From Bin87 sp963663945 (GTDB taxonomy: Bacteria > Chloroflexota > Dehalococcoidia > Lucifugimonadales > UBA3495), in assembly GCA_963663945.1 (NCBI GenBank), contig OY760687.1, positions 62,001 through 126,000 on the forward strand: a stretch of DNA of 64,000 nt, given 5' to 3'. The notes beneath the pieces were generated by a model, which saw only the letters and a list, made by a program, of their open reading frames with translations, did no database searches and had not been told where the DNA came from. The position numbers and the translations under genes are program-made. The number at the start of each line of letters is the position of its first letter. The stretch's first letter is position 1. Below, piece by piece: positions 18,067 to 26,692 of this stretch.

Positions 18067-18094
18067 GACGCATCGGCACGAGTGCCGATGCGTC
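18067..18094 (+). terminator. Strong hairpin after the Calx-beta gene
   Basis: GACGCATCGGCA (18067-18078) and TGCCGATGCGTC (18083-18094) form a perfect 12-bp stem with a 4-base loop, 25 bases past the stop. It is followed by TATTG only, so it is a weak-U intrinsic terminator or a 3'-end stabiliser. Confidence 0.7.
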
Positions 18095-18122
18095 TATTGT
18101 CGGATGAAGCCAGCGGGTGTTG

Positions 18123-18370
18123 TCAAAAGAGTTTGCTCCAGACCATCACTGCCCGGAGCTGGGAGATGGCCAGGTAAGACGCCGTTCGCTTGGCATGTGG
18201 GTATTCTTCCAGTCTCCGTAGTCCGGCGGCAAATCCCGCCAGGGCACTCCGGTGCGCAAAATCCGACGACTTGCCGGGATGGCGCCGACTTTTCCGCGTT
18301 TCAGATGAGTCCACTGCGGGAGATCGGCCGTCGGTCGGCCGTCACGCCCGCAGTGGTGAGACCATTGTAC
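18123..18370 (-). pseudogene. IS5-type transposase, internally deleted remnant
   Basis: The minus strand reads ASRRILRTGVPWRDLPPDYG followed by DWKN, the characteristic N-terminal block of IS5/IS427-type transposases. After a short gap and a frame change it gives RTASYLAISQLRAVMVWSKL, the C-terminal end of the same kind of protein. The DDE core between the two is gone. Confidence 0.75.
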
Positions 18371-18615
18371 TGATCCCGTCAGTACCCACGTAAGGGTCTG
18401 GGTGTCACCAAAATCGATGCCGATGACGGTGAAGTCTCTCCGCAGGTGTCCAGCGCGTTGGAGTGGCAACAGCATGCACCCGGAGTTGCCATCCATGACC
18501 ACTCCATATGAATACAATCGAAAGGAGCAAACTAACCACCATGAGAATGCAGCCCAGAGAGTTCCCGCCCTGCCACCGGAATACCCCTGAGCGGCGGGCG
18601 GAACGCAGAGTGTAG

Positions 18616-18667
18616 GAAGCCCTGGCAAGCATAAACCGCCGGGGCTTTTGCTATCACGAGTGGCGCA
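18616..18667. repeat. 52-bp direct repeat, right copy
   Basis: Copy of 5020-5071 (about 50 of 52 identical), again with the AGCCCTGGC/GCCGGGGCT stem, here followed by TTTTG so that it looks like an intrinsic terminator. It is joined after 2 bases to a copy of 7861-8053. Confidence 0.8.
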
Positions 18668-18669
18668 TC

Positions 18670-18851
18670 TGAGGCTGCCTGGCTATTGAAACCACGTGCT
18701 ATTGGATTATTGATACTGACCATCCATTTTTGTCGACCAAAGTCGCCAAAACGTCCCAGAGCGCACCCGCACCGACATCAGATTTGAGTAGGAAAACCGG
18801 TTGAATCAACAGCCCACGGGGTATATCCAACGAGTCCGACCTTCGGCACCA
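18670..18851. repeat. 182-bp direct repeat, second copy
   Basis: Copy of 7861-8053, lacking the 11-bp internal duplication around TGTCGACC. Together with 18616-18667 it reconstructs the two flanks of the excisionase-integrase segment without that segment. Confidence 0.8.
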
Positions 18852-18942
18852 AATTCTCAATAGGCTTTAATCCCCGTTTGAAAGGAGTATCAATAAGCCT
18901 TGCGGCGACAGAAATGCCGCCATTTTGCCGCCATTAATCTGC

Positions 18943-19102
18943 GGCGACCACCAGTGCCCTCCGGCGACGTATCTGCGCCCTGGCCGGACGCATCACCCAC
19001 GAGGCGCGCCGCATCGCTCTGCATCTGCCCCAGGTCTGGCCCTGGCAGAACCAGTTCGATAGCGCCACGGCTCGACTGGGCGCCCTGCCGATCCCATCCT
19101 GA
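18943..19102 (+). pseudogene. IS1380-type transposase, C-terminal remnant
   Basis: The plus-strand frame RRICALAGRITHEARRIALH, LPQVWPWQNQFDSATARLGA, LPIPS-stop (TGA 19100-19102) matches the end of IS1380-family transposases (usual form RHARRLxLxLPxxWPWxxxFxxAxxRLRALP). Nothing of the catalytic part remains nearby. Confidence 0.65.
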
Positions 19103-19499
19103 TGCCGCCGGCAACGGGCCCAACACCGTCGCAAGGGCCAGTCAACCCGGGGCATCCCAGGCGCGCGCCGCCCACACGGTCCAGCGATAGTTCCCGGCTG
19201 GCGCCCTGCAGTCCGCGCCCCGCTGCTCGCGCGAGGGCCCGCGCCATCTCGCTGGATGGGTTCGGGCTGAGTCGCCTCCATCTGCCGCTGCCCGGAACCG
19301 CTGATCGCCTCCGACAGGCTTAGCTGAGGAAACGCGGCGGGTATTCCCGGCGGGCAAGCATTTTCATTTCGAGTTGGCCGTCTCAGGCAAGTTCCCTGGC
19401 TGGGAGGGCAGCAGGACCCTCCATTCTCCTCTGCACCCCGCCGGCCTGCCGAAGGTCGAGGAATCGGAATGCCCGTGCCAATGTCACTGATTGGCCTGA
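19103..19499. other. Non-coding GC-rich spacer
   Basis: I see no gene. The minus strand is open for a long distance, but the translation is Arg/Pro-rich without motifs. Confidence 0.4.
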
Positions 19500-19618
19500 A
19501 GTCCCGAAAGTTGGCATAGAATGTTATATGACTACTTACTAAACCGTTATATATATGATACAATTCCTGTCGAATTCCACATAGGAATTCGATAAATATA
19601 CTGAACCGGGGGTGCATA
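19500..19618 (+). promoter_or_regulatory. AT-rich upstream region of the second Calx-beta gene
   Basis: A sharp AT-rich block (GTTATATGACTACTTACTAA, ACCGTTATATATATGATAC) directly precedes the gene at 19619, with a palindromic GAATTCC...GGAATTC pair at about 19572-19590. It shares ACCGTTATATA with the block at about 14010-14020 before the first Calx-beta gene. Likely a promoter with an operator-like palindrome; exact -10/-35 not assigned. Confidence 0.5.
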
Positions 19619-22339
19619 ATGAACGGTTCGAGCGAGAATTTCGCCGCCAACGAGCAACGACCACGCCGGGGCGCGACGCCGCACGACGCTTGCGCGCCAA
19701 GGGACGGAGGGGGCCAGACGGGCCCCGAGACGGCCCGGGCGCGTCCTGGATTAAGGAGGATATGGCCGCGTGCCCTCCCCATCGCGCTGAGCGGCCTGGC
19801 CGTGGGGCTGCTGCTTGTCTTCGCCGGGTTGCTTGCCGTGCCCGGGCAGGTCGGGGCACAGGGGGTAACCACGCTGGTCAGCCACCTGAACCAGAGCAAT
19901 GACGACATCGCCACGTTTGCCTTAGCCGCGGTGGTGGCGCAACAGTTCACCACCGGATCGAACACCGGCGGCCATACGCTGGCCGTCGTAGACAGCGATT
20001 CAGAATATCCGCGCGGCACTCCGCTCTCGGTGTACGCTCAACGAACCGACGCCACGGACGCGCCGGTGACGACCGGGACGCCTGGAGTGGGCGAGAAGCT
20101 GACCACTGGACTGGGGACCACCGCCGATGCCGGCGGCCAGCCGGGAACCCCTGCCGTGAATGCCACCGGGAGGCCTGCGATCACCCTCTACGTCACCGTC
20201 GATGGCGTCCCTACCATCCCGTATTCCCTCAATCCGTACGTAGCACAGGTGGGCTATAAGCTGGTTGTGGACGAGGGCACGATCGACGACCCAGATGGCA
20301 GACCGGTCTGGTGCGTCAGGAACAACCCGGACGACCCGAACGACCTGTCCTGTGAGAGCGTAGGCGTCGGTTACGAGTTCCAGTGGATCCGAGTGGACGG
20401 CAATACCGAAACGGACATAGACGGTGCGACCGGCAGGGAGTACAGGGTCCAGCGCGCAGACCTGGGCAAGAGGCTCAAAGTAAGAGTGAGTTTCACGGAC
20501 AACAGCACCACGAACGGGCGCGCGGGCTCTTCCGAATCGCGCGAGAGCCTGAAATCACCGCGGGTGGTGCGCAAAGAGCAAAGCTGCTCCTCCCGCCAGG
20601 GTCACGACTGGTGTCGGAAATTGTGGGCGTGGGGCGGGGGCATCAGCAGTGGGCGACACAACCAGACGAACGGTACGTACTACGGCTACCAGGCCATTGG
20701 CGAATACGGCGTCGGGCTCCTCTCCAAGGACCCCGTGGGGGACCCTCCCGAGACGGACCGCACCATCGGGCTCGATGGGGAGACGCTCAACTGGGTAGGT
20801 GAAGTCGGCATGGCCAACTACAAAAAATCCCGGGACAAAATCAAGCTCGGTCTGGCCGTTCTGAGGTGGCTGCCGGACGGCACGGTATTCAACATCGGGG
20901 GGATAGCCTTCCCGGCCCATAGCGGGAAGACGCGCGTAGCCGGCCAGTACGAATGGGCCCGACCCTCCAATTTCCGCATTGGCCGGGGCCAATGGGTAAC
21001 CGTAAGCGCAAAGATCCGCGACGCTCAGCTGTCGGTAAGTGATTCCGTGGCAGCCGAAGGTACCGATCGGCCGCTGGCCTTCGTGGTGAAGCTGTCTCCG
21101 GCGGCATCGGCGACGGTGACAGTGGACTATGCGACGTCGGACGGCACGGCGACCGCCGGAGACGACTACACCGCTGTCGACGGCACACTGACGTTTCTGC
21201 CGGGCCAGACGCGGAAGACGGTCTCGGTGCCGATCATTGACGACACGGTTGATGACGACGGGGAGACGATGACCCTCACCCTGAGCAACGCCTCGGGCGC
21301 GGACATCAGCGATAGCGAGGCGGTGGGCACGATCTACCGGACACCCGATCCGCTGACGGCGGAGTTCCAGCAGGCGCCGGCCAGCCATGACGGAACCACT
21401 GCTTTCACTGTCCGGTTGAGTTTCAGCGAGGACATCGCAACCGGCTACTTGGTGCTGCGCGACAGGGCGGTGTCAGCGGCCGGCGGAACCGTCCAGAGCG
21501 CTAATCGGGTCGATGGGCGGAACGACCTCTGGCAGATCACGGTTGAACCGTCGGGCAACGACGACGTGACGTTATCCATCGGTCCGTCGCCCACCGATTG
21601 CACCGCGGCCGACGCGGTGTGCACCAGAGTGGGCACCGCCCTTACGGGCACTGCGACGACGACGGTGGCGGGACCGACCACGGTCAGCGTGGCCGACGCC
21701 AGCGCGACCGAGGGCGCCGCGCTCACTTTCGCCGTCTCCCTGTCGGAAGCGATCAGCCAGCGGGTTACCGTCCAGTACGCGACGGCCAGCGGCACGGCGA
21801 CCAGCGGAACCGACTTCACGGCGGTCTCGAACACGCTGACCTTCGAGGCGAATGAGACAACCAAGACCGTAACCGTCCCGACGACCGACGACTCGGTCGA
21901 CGAGCCGAACGAGACCTTCACGCTGACGCTGTCGAACCCGACCAACGCAGCGCTGGGCGACGCGACGGCAACCGGAACCATCCACGACAACGACACGTCG
22001 CCTCTGACGGCCAGCTTCAGCGGAATGCCGCTGGCGCACCGGGGGGAGGCGTTCACGTTCACTCTGAATTTCAGCGAGGACGTGGACGGTCTCGGCTTCA
22101 TGACGGTGAAGGAGGCCTTCGACGTGACCGGCGCCAGCGTGACTAAAGCGAAGCGCCATACCCGGGGAAGCAACGAGAACTGGACCATCACCGTGGAACC
22201 GAGTTCGGCAACCGACCTGGTGACCATCACCCTGCCGGAGACGACGGACTGCAACGCCAGCGGCGCCATCTGCACCTCGGACAGCCGGCCACTGTCGAAC
22301 TCAACAACGGGCCATGTCGCAGCAGCCCCGACCTCATGA
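19619..22339 (+). CDS. Secreted modular protein with two Calx-beta domains (906 residues)
   Basis: A long charged N-region is followed by a hydrophobic segment (about residues 50-78, IALSGLAVGLLLVFAGLLAV) and a cleavage-like GQVGAQ. Then come a choice-of-anchor-like region (about 85-140), a bacterial Ig/FN3-like segment (FQWIRVDGNTETDIDGATGR, about 249-295), an unrecognised domain with four Cys (about 318-465), and twice the pair Calx-beta plus SHDG module (about 470-687 and 689-905). Its tail lacks a sorting signal. Closely related in domain grammar to the 14655-18041 product, so probably a paralogous surface protein. A strong Shine-Dalgarno (AAGGAGGAT) lies inside the frame at about 19753 but before an ATG in another frame, so I keep the 19619 start (GGGGGTGCATA-ATG). 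Confidence 0.85.
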   Translation: MNGSSENFAANEQRPRRGATPHDACAPRDGGGQTGPETARARPGLRRIWPRALPIALSGLAVGLLLVFAGLLAVPGQVGAQGVTTLVSHLNQSNDDIATFALAAVVAQQFTTGSNTGGHTLAVVDSDSEYPRGTPLSVYAQRTDATDAPVTTGTPGVGEKLTTGLGTTADAGGQPGTPAVNATGRPAITLYVTVDGVPTIPYSLNPYVAQVGYKLVVDEGTIDDPDGRPVWCVRNNPDDPNDLSCESVGVGYEFQWIRVDGNTETDIDGATGREYRVQRADLGKRLKVRVSFTDNSTTNGRAGSSESRESLKSPRVVRKEQSCSSRQGHDWCRKLWAWGGGISSGRHNQTNGTYYGYQAIGEYGVGLLSKDPVGDPPETDRTIGLDGETLNWVGEVGMANYKKSRDKIKLGLAVLRWLPDGTVFNIGGIAFPAHSGKTRVAGQYEWARPSNFRIGRGQWVTVSAKIRDAQLSVSDSVAAEGTDRPLAFVVKLSPAASATVTVDYATSDGTATAGDDYTAVDGTLTFLPGQTRKTVSVPIIDDTVDDDGETMTLTLSNASGADISDSEAVGTIYRTPDPLTAEFQQAPASHDGTTAFTVRLSFSEDIATGYLVLRDRAVSAAGGTVQSANRVDGRNDLWQITVEPSGNDDVTLSIGPSPTDCTAADAVCTRVGTALTGTATTTVAGPTTVSVADASATEGAALTFAVSLSEAISQRVTVQYATASGTATSGTDFTAVSNTLTFEANETTKTVTVPTTDDSVDEPNETFTLTLSNPTNAALGDATATGTIHDNDTSPLTASFSGMPLAHRGEAFTFTLNFSEDVDGLGFMTVKEAFDVTGASVTKAKRHTRGSNENWTITVEPSSATDLVTITLPETTDCNASGAICTSDSRPLSNSTTGHVAAAPTS

Positions 22340-22412
22340 ATCGCGAGCGACCGATCCGGCAGGAACCCGGTCGCCGCCGCATCCATCCACTACCCGTCAC
22401 TGTTGGATCAGA

Positions 22413-22444
22413 AGGGGGCGGCTCCGGGCCGGGCCGCCCCCCTC
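22413..22444 (+). terminator. GC-rich hairpin after the second Calx-beta gene
   Basis: GGGGGCGGC and GGCCGCCCCCC form a strong stem about 75 bases beyond the stop codon. No T-tract. Confidence 0.55.
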
Positions 22445-22469
22445 AGGCGTGGCAGACGACCGGGGAGTA

Positions 22470-22690
22470 CCGGATGCTGCGCCGCCCGCCGAGGGCGCGC
22501 AGAGGCAAGGGTGGCAAACGGGAGCTCGTCCAGGTTCTGCGTCTGCCGGAGCGATTCTTCTATCGTGAGGTGCGCCACAGCGTCAGGGACGCTCTGCGGT
22601 CAGGCACAATCACATTCGACGGCGTGAAGCGCCTGCTGTTGCGTTGTCGGGGAGGGCGGCCCCCACGTAATCGGGTAATTCGTCGGCGAC
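22470..22690 (+). pseudogene. IS21-family IstA, C-terminal remnant of a different element
   Basis: The frame reads GGKRELVQVLRLPERFFYRE, VRHSVRDALRSGTITFDGVK, RLLLRCRGGRPPRN, the C-terminal segment typical of IstA proteins (QVLRLLERF ... GAISFDAVKHLLLCRIE.RPPRL). It does not match the IstA of the two complete IS21 copies in this window, so it comes from another IS21-group element. Confidence 0.75.
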
Positions 22691-22840
22691 CAGGCGCATT
22701 GCTCACGCGTACCCACTGTGCGCAACCCGTCATTGCGAGCCTCTTCCTTACTGTCATTTGTGCCTGCTGATGTCGCAGGGAACACCGGGGTCAGCAAGGT
22801 TTCCACTCCCAGCGAGGGCAATAGCTATTCAGCGGGCAAA

Positions 22841-23129
22841 TGATCGCCGGCGAGGTGACCACGAACGAGACCACGAGAATCATCTCGGAAGAAGAAAAAC
22901 CCGCCGGCGAAATCCTGTTCGGTTCCCCTCAAGTCCGTCGATCTCATAAACTCGCTCTCGGCTGACACGACCATCGTTACCGCCTGCGATCCGCAGACTA
23001 CCCACAACGCTCGGAAAGAACTCCCGTGCGGCGTTCAGTTCGCCGCGGCCGCAGACGAAGCGACGATACAAACCAAGGCCGTGGTTCTGTCCGCCGAGCG
23101 GCAGGAGTGCGTAGAGTCCGACTGGACCG
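22841..23129 (+). other. Coding-like remnant, unrecognised
   Basis: Two plus-strand frames join into a plausible protein (VTTNETTRIISEEEKPAGEI, then after a shift VDLINSLSADTTIVTACDPQ and VLSAERQECVESDWTEIF). No family recognised and no start site. Probably a fragment of a lost gene among transposase debris. Confidence 0.3.
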
Positions 23130-23480
23130 AGATCTTCAAACGGCATGTCGCAGCCTCGATTGGTGTTCGACGGCCGCAACGCGTTGGATCCAGCCCCGGG
23201 GGATGCGCCTTGATATAACTGCCGTCGATCATCAGCCGCTCGAAGTCTGGGTCATCGGTCACGCTGTCCAGGAACTGGGCCCAGACGCCCGGTCCCGCCA
23301 GCGGCAGAACCGGCGATGGTTATTCTTCCAGTCCCCGTAGTCGGGTCGCAGGTCCCGCCAGGGAGCCCCAGCGCAGGAACCAGAACACTGCGTCCAGAAA
23401 CTGGCGGTTATCCAGGGCCGGTGCACATTTACACCGAGGGAAGTAGGCGTTCCCGGAACTGGTTGATGGTGGCAGACTTT
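23130..23480 (-). pseudogene. IS5-type transposase N-terminal remnant with frameshifts
   Basis: Minus-strand pieces RQFLDAVFWFLRWGS, a shifted WRDLRPDYGDWKN-like segment, then VWAQFLDSVTDDPDFERLMI and DGSYIKAHPPG (the first DDE Asp) are the standard order of an IS5-group transposase. The remainder is missing and the frame shifts at least twice. Confidence 0.75.
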
Positions 23481-23756
23481 GGGGCAAACTCGGCCAATTG
23501 CCGCACGTTCCTAAACCCCAAGCGTCGGTGAGAAAGTGAGCATCGCACCAGGGTCCTTCAGCGGCCCTTGTTGCTGCGGACAAGCCGAGCATGTAGTTTC
23601 ACAACTTCTCTTGGCCTCAGCGCAAATGCCCGGCACGCGTTGCCAGGGTCCAACTCACCAAGGCGCCGGCCGCCACCAACGATGGGGCGGCCGGTTTCAT
23701 GACCGACTCCAGATTCCCGAGTCTCGGCCGGACGTCCTCCCGGACAGCCCTTCCCG

Positions 23757-24179
23757 TCAATCGGTAACGCCGCGCCCTTTGTGCGTACGCCAGAGCCGCA
23801 AGCCTGCAACCACCATCAAGATGGGCAGCGCCGCGCCCAACACGTGCCAGAAATGATGGTCTGACACGTTGGCCGGAGTCAGCTCCAGGAACCAGTTCCA
23901 GTAGTAGATGATGCCCGCAGCCACCGAACCGTAGAACACCGTGTTGACTTCGAGATACCGCTTCAGGTCCACCGCCCCTTCACCGTCCATCCTGCGCTTG
24001 CCGACGTAGCTCGCCACCACTGTGACCAGCACCGCCGGCGCGATCAGCCAGTTCATGTAGTGCCACAACGTGAACGGGGCGCCCCCAGCATGATAGAACG
24101 GTGTGATGATGAAATGGACGGCAACGGCCACGCCGACCAGAACGACGTAAGCCGCCGCAACGCGAAGGACGTAAGACAT
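23757..24179 (-). CDS. Small four-helix membrane protein, copy 1 of 3
   Basis: 140 residues from the ATG at 24177-24179 (ribosome-binding AAGGGAAGCGTC). Predicted membrane helices: about 6-27 (VAAAYVVLVGVAVAVHFII), 42-62 (MNWLIAPAVLVTVVASYVG), 85-104 (VFYGSVAAGIIYYWNW) and 118-135 (VLGAALPILMVVAGLRLW). Between helices 2 and 3 is a charged loop, GKRRMDGEGAVDLKRYLEVN, that is almost invariant in all three copies (here, 53911-54336, 62145-62585). Function unknown. The upstream DNA is conserved as well, but here the divergent nuclease gene seen beside the other copies is replaced by another short gene. Confidence 0.8.
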   Translation of the reverse strand: MSYVLRVAAAYVVLVGVAVAVHFIITPFYHAGGAPFTLWHYMNWLIAPAVLVTVVASYVGKRRMDGEGAVDLKRYLEVNTVFYGSVAAGIIYYWNWFLELTPANVSDHHFWHVLGAALPILMVVAGLRLWRTHKGRGVTD

Positions 24180-24284
24180 GACGCTTCCCTTATTCCCGTG
24201 AACGTCTACCCAGTTATTGAGTTCGCGCAGCGTCACCATCGGACGACACCCACTGACTCGGCGACGCCACACGAACCACTCACC

Positions 24285-24440
24285 TCGTCCACGTTATGCC
24301 GTGGATGGCATCGAACCCACCGACCGGTCGGGCGAGCCCATGCCCACGTCTTATTTGACGTATTACGTTCAGGGTAGCCCACCGATGTGAAAAGGGCGTG
24401 AATTATTGGGCAGTTTTAGTGCAGATATTGTGCATATGCA
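24285..24440. promoter_or_regulatory. Conserved divergent upstream region, copy 1
   Basis: The sequence from CCGTGGATGGCATCGAACC through GAGCCCATGCCCACGTCTTA and TTTGACGTATTACG to GATATTGTGCATATGCATCC recurs at 54445-54603 and 62695-62855. Conservation of non-coding DNA between two divergent genes points to a shared promoter/operator region. Confidence 0.6.
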
Positions 24441-24516
24441 TCCCTGCTCCAGCGAACTGCCCTGCAGTTCCGCGGTGTCCAACACCGTTGCCGTCATAGA
24501 CCACGCAGTGATTTGC

Positions 24517-24779
24517 ATGGCCGCCGGCGAATCCCGCGTATTACACATCCACGTGACCCAAACCGGCGACGAAGATATCGACCGTCTCTTCGAGCTGGCC
24601 AGCGCCCTCTACACCAACTTCTACGAAGATTGGTACGGCGACGGCCGCGCGGTACGAGGGCTACGAGACATCGAGACACTCCTCGACAATCCGGAGCCGT
24701 CGGTCAGCAAACCCGGTTCTTCGTGGGCCTGGGCCGCGGCGAACTGGCCCTCCCTGAGTTCCCGCAGCCAGTCCGTTAA
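24517..24779 (+). CDS. Hypothetical short protein, probably frameshifted near its end
   Basis: From the ATG at 24517 the frame gives MAAGESRVLHIHVTQTGDED, then DRLFELASALYTNFYEDWYG and RAVRGLRDIETLLD, clearly protein-like and acidic. The LYTNFYEDWY segment resembles small helical proteins of the PaREP1/DUF5618 kind, an uncertain recollection. After about 24690 the coherent sequence continues in the frame FVGLGRGELALPEFPQPVR, ending TAA at 24777-24779, so one indel has probably occurred. Convergent with, and overlapping by 4 bases, the small gene on the other strand. Confidence 0.4.
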
Positions 24780-25054
24780 GCCCGGGTTGGAACGCAGTCC
24801 ACCGTGCGGTTCATGGGGGAGAGATGCCATTCGTCCGCGAGCACTGCGGGAAGGTCATCGTCGAGCACATAGCATTCCTGCTCCAGCCTCGACAGGAACT
24901 GCAGGACGTGCCGCTGCGTGAATTCGGGACGGTCGGCCGCCCGGGCCGCCGGGTCAACCATCCGGGCGCGGCGACTCCGGTGGGCGTTCCGGCGCCCAGG
25001 GTGGCTGGTGTGAAACCAACCGACGCCGCGGCCGCAATATCGACAACTGCCCAT
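24776..25054 (-). CDS. Small zinc-ribbon-like protein, 92 residues
   Basis: Starts MGSCRYCGRGVGWFHTSHPG with a Cys-x2-Cys knuckle at residues 4-7 and two nearby His, a pattern common in short bacterial zinc-ribbon proteins that begin M-G-x-C-x-x-C-G. A helical tail follows (FTQRHVLQFLSRLEQECYVL, DDDLPAVLADEWHL). GGGAG lies seven bases upstream of the ATG at 25052-25054. A second metal-binding Cys pair is not obvious, so the gene may be degenerate. Function unknown. Confidence 0.5.
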   Translation of the reverse strand: MGSCRYCGRGVGWFHTSHPGRRNAHRSRRARMVDPAARAADRPEFTQRHVLQFLSRLEQECYVLDDDLPAVLADEWHLSPMNRTVDCVPTRA

Positions 25055-25489
25055 GCTCGTCTCCCGGGTGAGACTGGGGCCATGATATGGCATATCGCAA
25101 ATTGCTGCCCTTCGCATGATGGCGCACGCAAACGCTGAAGCCGTGGGTATCAAACGGCTGTCCCCGATCAGACCAACGGTGCCCAGCAGGGAAGTTCGAC
25201 AACGCAATCAGTCGGGCTGACGACGGTTTACATGCGCCGCAGCCGACTCGGCGGAGTCGCGAAATTAACTCGTCGAGACCCATGGTAGTGGGCGAGCACG
25301 GGTGGCGCGGGTTATAGGCAACGGCGCGAAATAGATGGTGACCAATCCGCCGTCGTCCGGCCAGCGGAGCGGCGCGTGCAGTAAGGTGTCGATACCAGTG
25401 GAAGTGGCGGGTGATGCTGCGAGGTGATCCGAGTCCCGGGCCATCTGGACGACGCAACCGTCCGTGTTCCTGATGGGGAACAGGTCCCG
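25055..25489. other. Region without a supported gene
   Basis: A minus-strand frame from 25283 begins MGLDELISRLRRVGCGACKP, which is protein-like for about 30 residues (Cys-x2-Cys) and then degenerates. It may be the start of a broken zinc-ribbon gene. Confidence 0.3.
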
Positions 25490-25937
25490 CGATGGGGAAG
25501 GTACCGATCCTGATACACGTGGCCCGCGGCCTGTACCTGGGCACCAAGACAACGATGCCGGGAGACTTCATCCTGCACGTCGGGGACCGGGAGTTCAGGG
25601 GGAGCGACAGATCAGTGCCGGTGATGCGGACCAGGGGAGTCTGCTGGACGGCAGCAAACCCATCGTGTTTCGCATCTCTTTCAGCGACAACTTTGAGATG
25701 GACTTCCGGACGCTGCGGGATCATGCGTTGGAGGCGACCAACGGTGAAGTGCGCCGGGCGAAGCGGGTGAACAAAGACTCGAACCTGAGCTGGGAGATCC
25801 GGGTGAAACCCGACGGGACGGACGACGTGGTGATCACGCTGCCGGCGACCGAGGACTGCGCTGACGACGGTGCGCTGTGCACATCGGATGGACGGATGCT
25901 CTACAACACGGTGTCGGTGACCATCCCAGGGCCGTGA
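25490..25937 (+). pseudogene. Fragment of a Calx-beta-type secreted protein gene
   Basis: The first part (frame at 25492) reads MPGDFILHVGDREFRGSD, similar to the beta-rich domain before the Calx-beta repeats in the 14655 gene. After a frame change, 25650-25937 encodes one complete-looking SHDG-type module end: FRISFSDNFEMDFRTLRDHA, then TLPATEDCADDGALCTSDGR and VSVTIPGP-stop. There is no start site or signal peptide and the two halves are out of frame, so it is a relic of a third family member. Confidence 0.7.
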
Positions 25938-26314
25938 TTGGCAAGGCTTTAGGTACGGCCCTCACGTCCACTGAACCCCTTGGGGGCAGATGCCCACGAG
26001 GGGGAGAGGAAGTGCGTTCTGTCGCAGACGACGACAACCGTTGCCCCGGGTTCTCAACGCGTTGGAGCCGCAGCGCACCGCTGCCACAAGCCCAATCTTC
26101 GGGCGGCAGCGGAGACGCGTCGGGGAGTCTGGCCGGATGAATCCGGCGCTCTCGGTACGAGCCTAATCGTAGGTCATTGACCCAACCCGCACCGGTAAGG
26201 GGGCACGGACGCAGGGTGTTGAGCGGTGTTTCAAACCCTGCTTGGAGTGACGTTATGTCGTCTTAAGATAGGGCAAATGCCCCTTAGCAAAGGTGGCATT
26301 TGGCAATTGTCGCT
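25938..26314. other. Non-coding region
   Basis: No gene supported. A short stem (CAAATGCC / GGCATTTG, about 26274-26302) is the only structure noticed. Confidence 0.4.
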
Positions 26315-26538
26315 AGAAGCGGAAGCCGGTGATAACGCCAAGGCGCCACCGTAAGGAGCCCAGTTACTACGACCTGGATATATACCGACTGCGCCATTTG
26401 GTTGAGAACGCATTCTTGAACTTCAAACAATGGCGAGGTGTGGCAACCCGGTATGCCAAAAGAGCTGCCTCATTCCTCGCCATTTGTCAGATTCGAGCAC
26501 TGGCCTCAGCACCAGATTATTTTGACGACACTTCATGA
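26315..26538 (+). pseudogene. IS5-type transposase C-terminal remnant
   Basis: The frame KPVITPRRHRKEPSYYDLDI, YRLRHLVENAFLNFKQWRGV, ATRYAKRAASFLAICQIRAL is the conserved C-terminus (with the last catalytic Glu in HLVENAF) of IS5-group transposases. Nothing upstream is in register. Confidence 0.8.
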
Positions 26539-26692
26539 CAGAAATTCCCGAATTCGTGGATATTCAGGATCGGGAGCGCTCTTTTTCGAACAGTCTCAAT
26601 CCTGTCAATTTCATAATCCGGCAAATCCTAATTCGGACGATTTACTCAAGCGGGTAGGCATGAGGGCATTTGGGTGGCTGCTTCCCTGCAGG

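Noticed and set aside
19753..19900. Strong Shine-Dalgarno (AAGGAGGAT-ATG) as a gene start at 19762
   Set aside because: That frame gives an Arg/Pro-rich shadow; the signal peptide and downstream domains are in the frame starting at 19619.
18934..20019. 361-codon minus-strand frame
   Set aside because: Arg/Pro/Ser-rich, spans a transposase relic, a promoter region and the start of a real gene on the other strand.
23757..24272. Longer starts for the small membrane proteins (to 24272, 54435, 62678)
   Set aside because: All three copies share a good ribosome-binding site just before MSYVLR, and the upstream extensions diverge.
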